Assembly (NCBI RefSeq): GCF_052324685.1
Contig: NC_135219.1
Location: 22,924,316-22,988,315, forward strand
DNA length: 64,000 nucleotides
Source of the DNA: Brachyhypopomus gauderio
Taxonomy: Eukaryota; Chordata; Actinopteri; Gymnotiformes; Hypopomidae
Direction: 5' to 3'
Below are positions 57,670-64,000 of the stretch, in pieces; within the stretch, counting starts at the first letter, position 1, and each line of letters opens with the position of its first letter. The notes below the pieces were generated by a model. It ran no database searches, was not told the DNA's origin, and saw only the letters and a list, made by a program, of their open reading frames with translations. Both the position numbers and the translations under genes were made by a program.

Positions 57670-57823
57670 AGCCTTAAATACATTGGCCAGGACGATCCCC
57701 GACCCCGAAATGGCGGAGATGCTCCGCGAGGGGGCAATACGGATATGGAGGGAGCGACACCCTCCTCCTGCGTACATCGAATCCTGGCAGTGGGGTCAGC
57801 CTCTGAAGGCTGTATACATGTAA
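57670..57823 (+). CDS. Unidentified host-like terminal exon
   Basis: A strong acceptor (a run of 13 T followed by gtcag) precedes a frame of 50 codons: ALNTLARTIPDPEMAEMLRE, then GAIRIWRERHPPP and ending WQWGQPLKAVYM before TAA. Phase would be 2 at the acceptor. Amino-acid composition (many Trp, Arg, Glu) and the clean stop look like the conserved end of a real protein. I do not recognise the family. It lies next to, and convergent with, hnRNP A3-like exons. No further exons on the plus strand upstream are recognised; the intron may be long or the exon may be a displaced fragment. Confidence 0.5.
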
Positions 57824-57962
57824 CTGCTCTTTAACAAATTGTTAAATAGCCTGAGACTCCAAATCATAAAACATCCTCATCTGATCTGTACAAAATATTT
57901 CAACTAGCTTGTGCAAATGTCTTCAGTGATAACACCTGCTTGGCCCCATCAGCCAAACTTAC

Positions 57963-58402
57963 CACCAAAACTGCGTCCATCGCTGTAGTCGTCATATCCT
58001 CCAAAGCCGCCGCCCCCACCCTGGTGGCCATAACCAGAACCTCCACCAAATCCTCCACGTCCACCACCATAACCTGGTCCACCACCATAGTTCCCACCTG
58101 AGGACATACAAAGGAATGTGTCGGTTTTAAACTTATTTGCCCAGTTTCCGAGACTTGGACATGAAAGGCTTAAATCAGTCCACTTTTCTCAATAAAGATG
58201 GACACATCAACATGACCCCAGTACTCCCTTGTGAAAATAAATGCCCTTACCATCTCCTCCAAACCCATTGTAGCCATCACCTCCATAGCTTCTGCTGCCT
58301 CCGTAGCCTCCTGTACAAAGCAGTATAGTGTTGGTTGCGTTCTTTCTGTCTGAGGAATGCAGACGTAGGGGTGGGAAACTTGCTTTCCTACCTCTTCCAA
58401 AG
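57963..58402 (-). pseudogene. hnrnpa3: hnRNP A3-like gene fragment: glycine-rich domain exons, cut at the 5' side
   Basis: Right to left: an exon remnant 58392-58402 (FGRG to a gtagg donor), exon 58251-58310 (GYGGSRSYGGDGYNGFGGDG) and exon 57963-58097 (GGNYGGGPGYGGGRGGFGGG, then HQGGGGGFGGYDDYSD). Phases (1,1,1) and splice signals agree. YNGFGGDGGNYGGGPGY is the signature I recall from the glycine-rich tail of hnRNP A3, an RNA-binding protein; hnRNP A1/A2 are alternatives. The upstream exon is broken at 58403, where the duplicated transposon block begins. Downstream exons (the GPMKGG region) are not seen before the unrelated exon at 57670-57823. As it stands it cannot encode the protein. Confidence 0.65.
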
Positions 58403-58985
58403 TGAGACTGTATCACTATCGGCTGCAGACATGCACTCTGCTTTAATGGTAGAAGAAGAGCTCCCGTCCCCATCTGCAAACATTTCTGCAGTCATATGTG
58501 ACCACAGTTACCTGCCCACCTGCTTTGGTGGTCTTGTGGACAATGCCCTGGTCTACATTTCAGGGTTTGTTGTCTGAAAAATTCTGAAAAAACTGTCCTG
58601 TGAGGTGTGCCGTGCAAGCCTTGTCAAAGCTGCTGTACCCTCATCCTTTGACCAGAGCTACCACCTGCTTCAACTTAAAAACAATGGTGGTCTGATGATC
58701 CCCTCAGATGGAACAGTGAAGGTGGTCAGAGCAGCAGAGCGTGTGATACGCCAAAAATCAACAGGTGTCAGTGTGTCCTTTGTCAACCAGTTCGTTCGGG
58801 CTGAGATTGGTTCTGAAGATGTGTTTTTACTCGGGGAGCACATTGCCGAAACCCAATTCGAAATCGAGAACCATAATTTCATGCTCCTGTCATTTGTTGT
58901 CTCTGTATTTCACAATTTAAGGCTGCACCACATCGCAAAATTAACTACCCTGGAGATACAGAGTGCCAGCACATGCAAGAAATTG
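58403..58985 (+). pseudogene. P-element / THAP9-like transposase fragment, copy 2
   Basis: It contains the same C-terminal blocks as copy 1 (ICDHSYLPTC, KNNGGLMIPSDGTVKVV, GEHIAET) and keeps 28 bases lost in copy 1, reading on through EIENHNFMLLSFVVSVFHNL and LRLHHIAKLTTLE. A stop follows YISGFVV where copy 1 has Arg. The upstream exon with FSQDHLELLF is absent. Confidence 0.7.
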
Positions 58986-59199
58986 TGCAAAACAGTTATT
59001 TTTTCAAATAATGTATCATGAATGGAATGTTCTTGGGGAGGGGCTTATAGAATATAATGGGGTGTAACTAGGCAGAGGGGGGACGAGCCTGGGAGAGCAG
59101 GCTCGTAATGTATGTGATGACGGGATCTATGTGACTTTGCAGTCACCGATCTTTAAACTCTGATTAAGAGGACTCAATTTAATACTGTTTTATTTCTTT

Positions 59200-59620
59200 C
59201 CATGAACGCAGGTTGTAAATATGTATATAGCTGTAGGTGTCTCAAATAAATGTGCAAAGGAAAATTGCACAGTAGGGGGCGAGAACGAGTCCAGAGATAG
59301 TTTGTGAGGTAGAAATCAGCTCAGCTGTTCCAGAGTCTGATGCACAGTCTATCAGAGCTACAATCCCGGCAGCAGACTCATCTGGATTCTCCATGAAATC
59401 AAACATTTTGATGGTGATCCCACATTCTGGACTGAAATATTGAACAGCGAGGGGAAACATCTTCCTGTTGCTTTTATTTGATGCATCTGTGTGTAATGAG
59501 AATGGTCAGGATTTATCTGATGTTAGGGCCTTCACAACGTCACTCACTGCCTTTGGAGCAAGGACATCTTTAACCACTGCCTCTGCCTTTGTTCTCCCTA
59601 AATTTTGAATCTGAAAGAAT
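59200..59620 (-). pseudogene. hAT-like transposase fragment, copy 2
   Basis: Counterpart of 41700-42120 with only a few substitutions (for example GITIKMFDF for GITNKMFDF). Confidence 0.5.
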
Positions 59621-62564
59621 ATTTTGAAAGAATATTTTGATGTAGTTTATGTGCACAGTCAGCACTGTTGTAACTGAGGTTGTGACTGTGTGGTGCTGCG
59701 GTAACCTGGAGAGAATGAGTGAGATGACAAATTCTTAATTAAATTGAATCAGATCATTCAAACAGTTAAACAGAGGTTTAGATTTAATCTATTGACATGA
59801 TTTGTTCTTTCAATAGTAGTTTCAATAGGAAACTGAATCAGTAATAACAATGATCTGTACCATATCAGTGTCAATATTTTACAAACCTTTCAATTTGCCT
59901 TAAATTCATCTTAATTTCCCTTAAATGATGCTATACAGTCATCAATGTGCCTCTTCCCACTCACATTTGCATCTCTACATAAGCTTTCGTTTCTGGGGAC
60001 ATGGTGGAGTGTGTAGCAGAAGACATTTTTTTGTGGGACGGGTGTGTGGCGTGACGTCTGTTGCTAGGAAACGGTGATGGCACCACCACCACGGAGGATC
60101 CACCACCATTTTGCTGGCCTTAGTATTTCCTGTTTTTTTCTTTTATGCTGAATTGTTACATTTATTGGTGATGTGTGTGTGACAGAGATGAGTATTGGAC
60201 ACTTGAAAATACTCTTTTGGGCCGACGCCAGTCACCATGCCAATGACAACAATTTACACAGAAGAACAATTTAGACCTGTAAGGGATAATGTCCATTTTG
60301 GTGTAGGCATATCTGGTTAGGCAGGAGGTGGCTGGCCCAGGATGGATCTCTGGAAAAGGCTTGTCTCTCCTCATCTGTGTTCCTCGAGAAAATAAAACAG
60401 GGAAAATTAGCTCTGTATAAGGACATACACAGGACAGATTAGATTATAAACATTTCTGGAGTGTGGCAGCAACTCCGGCATTAAGTCAGGTATTCATCAG
60501 TGGCCCTGTGCCTGCAGGGGGCTGCAATATGTTCTCAAGGCTACTGGCATTAAATGTTTGGCTGCAGAAAACCTGCAGGTCAAATGAACTGAACTTCATT
60601 GACAACTTCAATCTGTTTTTTGGGAAGAGAGAATTCTTCAATCGAGATGGACTGCAAACTAACAAGAGGGGTGTCAATCTCCTGTCAGAAAACTTTATTT
60701 TCTCTCTGTGTAACTTCTCTGTTTCAACTGGTGAAGAAATGTCAGCGTTAACACCCAAGGACACCGTCGCCACTACAGAGACACAACATCCTCCCCCCAC
60801 AGAGGATGCGGAGTAATTAGATGGGAGCCATGTGCTGTATCAGCTGCCAGAAACACCACAACCGAATAGACAATCCACACCATCCTCCATCTCATCATCA
60901 CCTCACCTGAACTTCCCAGAAACCATGGAGAAGCTTGTATCTGTAGGGACAAGACTGACACTTTCACTGTCAGCGAGTCCTCAGGTACAGCGGCAAATCA
61001 CTTCAACTTCTCCCCCACAGTCCTTAATAAACAAATCTCCCCCACAACCTCAAAGTAAAAAACAAGCTCATAATCCACCAAATAGACAGCTCCGCTCGCG
61101 AGCTCATCACCAGCAGGAGCTCCACCCACCCTCCACCACCGTAAAGGAAAATTTACATCTTTTGGGTCCGTGCTGCTACAGTGTTGATATCAGCGGTACA
61201 TATTTTCAAAACAAGCATGGACCCTGTGTCCCAATTATCTCTCCCATTCCAGTTCTGATCAGAAGCAGAAAGAACAAGGAGTTTAGGTCAGATACTGTGA
61301 ATACATCCAACCTACAGTATGTTGGAAGTATCTCAGTCTCTGAAACAAAATGTACAGGTTATTAAGTTAGCTCTACTAAATGTCAGATCTATTACAAACA
61401 AGTCTTATCTAATTAATGATTTAACTACATCTTATGGGCTTGATTTCATGCTTTTAACAGAGACATGGTTAAATTCATATAGTGCTGATATTGTGCTAAC
61501 TGAGTCGGCTCCACCAAACTTTAACTTTTTAAATGTTTCTCACAATGGCAAGAAAGGGGGAGGTGTAGCAATGCTGTTTAATGATACTTTCCAATGCAAA
61601 CAGTTACCACTTGGCGATTTCACATCTTTTGAATATTTGAGTGCAATTTTAAAAGGGGTACAAAGAATATTACTAGTAACTGTCTACAGGCCTCCTGGGT
61701 ACAATGCGAATTTTATTGATGATTTCACAGATATGTTATCTTTTATTTCTACTGAATTTGATCATTTTGTTATTGCTGGTGATTTTAACATTCATATTGA
61801 TAATCACCATTGATAGTTATGCCAAAGAATTCTATGATGTACTTGAATCTTTTGAACTTTCTCAGCATGTGTCTGGAAGCACGCACTGCCATGGTCACAC
61901 TTTGGATGTGGTTATCTCAAAGGGTCTTAACATTTCAGGCTGTATTAAGGATGTTGCATTGTCTGATCACTACTGTGTATTTTTTGAAATGTGGATTTCA
62001 ATCCATAGCAATGCCAGGTAGGTTAGGTTAAAGAAAAGACAGATAAATGAAAGGACAGCTGCACTTTTTGTTACCAAAGTGTGCTCTGCACCTTGCCAAC
62101 TATCAGGCTCTGTTGATACTCTGCTGGATAGTTTCAACTCAAAAACTGCCAGTATTTTGGATCAGATTGCACCAGTTAGAGTTAAAACCATGCAATGTAA
62201 GCAGAAAGCTCCATGGAGAAATGATCCTGCAGTTCAGCACCAAAAAAGAGAATGCAGAAAGGCTGAGCTCAGATGGCGTAAAACCAACCTTCACGTACAA
62301 AGATTTTCAAAGATAGGCTGCGTGATTACAATAAAATAATGTGCAAAGCTCGACAATCCTTCTTCTCTAGCATTATTAACAATAGCAAAGTGCTTTTCAC
62401 TATGGTTGACAGACTAACAAACCCACCTACATATATGACCCCTGAGCTAGTTTCAATTGAGAGATGTAATGAGTTTGCAAAATTCTTTAATACTAAAATC
62501 CATAATATCAGACAAGCCATCTGTACGCCTACATCCACCAATGAGCCAATTTTCTCTCCAAAAC

Positions 62565-62743
62565 CGGAGTTGTATAATCCAGGTTCAGAAAGTAAAAGTC
62601 CTCACCAGGATTTTGCTCAGGCTTCCTGGATTGTGTTGATTCCACTAATTTTACATGGATTGCACTAATTAAAAAAATCTATCAAGCTTGAGCAAAATCC
62701 TGGTGAGGATTTTTACTTTCTGAACCTGGATTATACAACTCTG
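62565..62743. mobile_element. Palindromic hAT-type element in LINE ORF2, copy 2
   Basis: Same element and same tccaaaac target (62557-62564 and 62744-62751) as 45088-45266, inherited with the block duplication. Confidence 0.85.
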
Positions 62744-62918
62744 TCCAAAACCACGCAAAATGTTCAACATGTCCCAGTTTAGTACTATTAACGAAGAAGG
62801 TTTAATTGATACAGTGAGTCATCTCAAATCATCCACTTGCAGCCTTGATAATGGTAATGACCAACCAAGTTTTTAAAGAATGTCTTTTCCGCAATATCAA
62901 TGAACATTCTTCAAATAG

Positions 62919-63533
62919 TGTGACAGAAATTATTGATTATTGACTAATCATCATTGATTAGATCATGTTTAGTTATTATAAGAGATCATTATGAACTTTA
63001 TGATTTAGGACATGTCCATTCTGACTAAGCAGAAGGACTACAATAATGAAGTAGTGTGTTTCAGTGTAATCATGTACTTATGTTCAGTTCATATTATGCA
63101 TGTGTGCTATACTGTGACCCAGGTCAGGGAGAGTGCTGAGCGTAAGAGCACTCTGTTAACTGGTAGTCACTAGGCTACTAGTCTTGGGTCATTTAGCTTT
63201 CTCTGTGTTCAACTGATACATCAGTTGCTTCCGCTAACTCTAGGGAAGTCCATATTAGGAGATACACACATGTGAGACAAAGTAGCCTGCTGGACGCTTA
63301 TGTTTTGGAACATGCTGTGCTAAAGATAACCTGCTGTTAGAACTGCTGAATTGTGTTTAAGATTGTATATAAGCAGGGGGACTGCCCCCCTGCCTTCAGA
63401 GTTGTCATGCTTGAATGAGACTCTCGTGTCTGTGTCTGTCTTTGTCCTATTTATATATATTTATATTTTTGTAATAAATTAATCATTTAACCACGTCTGA
63501 GTCCTCATCCATTTCCAGAAAATTTCTACGACA
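62919..63533 (+). mobile_element. Solo LTR with a proven empty site, plus orientation
   Basis: It begins TGTGACAGAAATTATTG and ends AATTTCTACGACA, 615 bases, flanked by atag (62915-62918 and 63534-63537). Copy 1 of the block has the undisturbed target ttcaaatagtaaattcttc, so insertion followed the block duplication or was absent from that copy. It has a TATA box (tgtatataagc) and an AATAAA signal before the end. It belongs to the same family as 47616-48246. Family (retroviral or Gypsy-like) is unresolved. Confidence 0.9.
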
Positions 63534-63925
63534 ATAGTAAATTCTTCACTCATGTCAGGTGTATTTCCGAGTGCATTAAAAACTGCAGTTGTGAAGCCTA
63601 TCTTGAAAAAGAAAACTCTAGATGCAAACTTGTTGAATAATTATAGACCAATTTTTAATCTACCCTTCAAGGTAATTATGCACTTTCTGTCCACAAATAG
63701 CTGTCTAGACCAATTTCAGTCTGGCTTCCGACCTAATCATAGTACTGAGACTGCACTCATTAGGGTTATCAATGACATTCGGGTAAATACAGACTCAGGA
63801 AACATGTCTGTTCTACTACTGCTCGATCTCAGCGCTGCCTTTGACACCATTGACCACAAAATTCTCATAGATAGACTTGAGAACTGGGTTGGACTCTCAG
63901 GAACTGTCCTAAAATGGTTCATACC

Positions 63926-64000
63926 TTATGGGGTAGTCTGCGAGATTAAGCACTAGATCTGGAATTTTCTGTCTTGAGGCCTTAGGGCCCAGGAGGAGAA
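63926..64000. other. Window end, sequence resembling the inverted L2 at 49.5 kb
   Basis: gtagtctgcgagattaagca and the last gaggagaa match 49480-49520, with about 30 extra bases between. If the block was duplicated in tandem, this is the second copy of the inverted L2, joined after an internal deletion. Confidence 0.5.

Larger units (their letters stand above)
58403..63925 (+). repeat. Large duplicated block, copy 2
   Basis: It matches 40932-45890 throughout, apart from small indels and a 615-bp solo LTR. The join ttccaaag/tgagactg puts the middle of a P-type transposase exon directly against a broken hnRNP A3-like exon. After about 63925 homology to the aligned part of copy 1 stops, and the last 75 bases resemble 49474-49520 instead. 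Confidence 0.9.
60165..63925 (+). mobile_element. L2-type LINE, copy 2, incomplete
   Basis: ORF1 esterase remnant at about 60463-60816 keeps FFNRDGLQTNKRGVNLLSEN, intact over the five bases lost in copy 1. Endonuclease lies at 61319-62021, with a stop just after AGDFNIHIDN. Reverse transcriptase parts lie at 62047-62668 and 63552-63925 (RPNHSTETALI, LDLSAAFDTIDHKIL), lacking the short GKIIEKIV segment of copy 1. The 3' half of the LINE (YADD onward) is not present before the window ends. Confidence 0.75.

Overview
The window is vertebrate nuclear DNA, almost certainly from a teleost fish. The host genes are split into short exons with GT/AG borders, there are long (CA)n/(GT)n runs, and the transposon mix is typical of fish: L2 LINEs with an esterase-type ORF1, PIF/Harbinger, hAT and its short derivatives, piggyBac, P/THAP9-like and ISL2EU-like elements. 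I see no bacterial features, CRISPR arrays, rRNA or tRNA genes. I could not run searches; family names rest on motifs I recognise.

Host genes. (1) 2.0 kb: the last exon of a CABLES1/2-like gene, with an apparent one-base frame shift. (2) 6.95-19.3 kb, plus strand: an 18-exon gene whose C-terminal half matches the TOG-domain cilium proteins TOGARAM1/2 (best guess togaram2). It carries an extra, in-frame exon made by fusing halves of two of its own later exons, a short frame-breaking deletion in the last TOG domain, and no exon where the family has one before the final exon. (3) 50.0-55.5 kb, minus strand: nine in-phase exons matching the coiled-coil C-terminal half of CFAP57/WDR65; the WD40 half is not in the window. 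(4) 57.7 kb, plus strand: a convincing but unidentified terminal exon. (5) 58.0-58.4 kb, minus strand: three exons or exon parts of an hnRNP A3-like glycine-rich tail, cut inside an exon by the start of a duplicated block.

Mobile DNA. 3.1-6.4 kb (minus) and 31.3-37.5 kb (plus) are two copies of an ISL2EU-like element with a SWIM zinc-finger plus YqaJ-type nuclease gene; only the second keeps the convergent THAP-DDE transposase gene. 21.7-24.7 kb is a piggyBac element with an invaded intron. 26.9-30.7 kb is a Harbinger element with both end repeats, a transposase gene, a Myb/SANT-like gene and a nested solo LTR. 38.4-40.1 kb is an 8-bp-TSD hAT element holding two smaller elements. 40.4-49.5 kb is a pile of P-element, hAT and L2 sequence containing two solo LTRs and an AT-rich foldback.

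Large-scale structure. The block from 40,932 recurs from 58,403 at very high similarity, abutting the broken hnRNP A3 exon. The simplest reading is a tandem duplication of about 17.5 kb (40,932-58,402), so an intact hnRNP A3 gene and more CFAP57 sequence may lie past 64 kb. A second direct repeat pair (1-657 and 23,716-24,371) and the inverted ISL2EU-like pair add further rearrangement substrates. Several insertions are documented by an empty paralogous site inside the window, which fixes their target-site duplications exactly.
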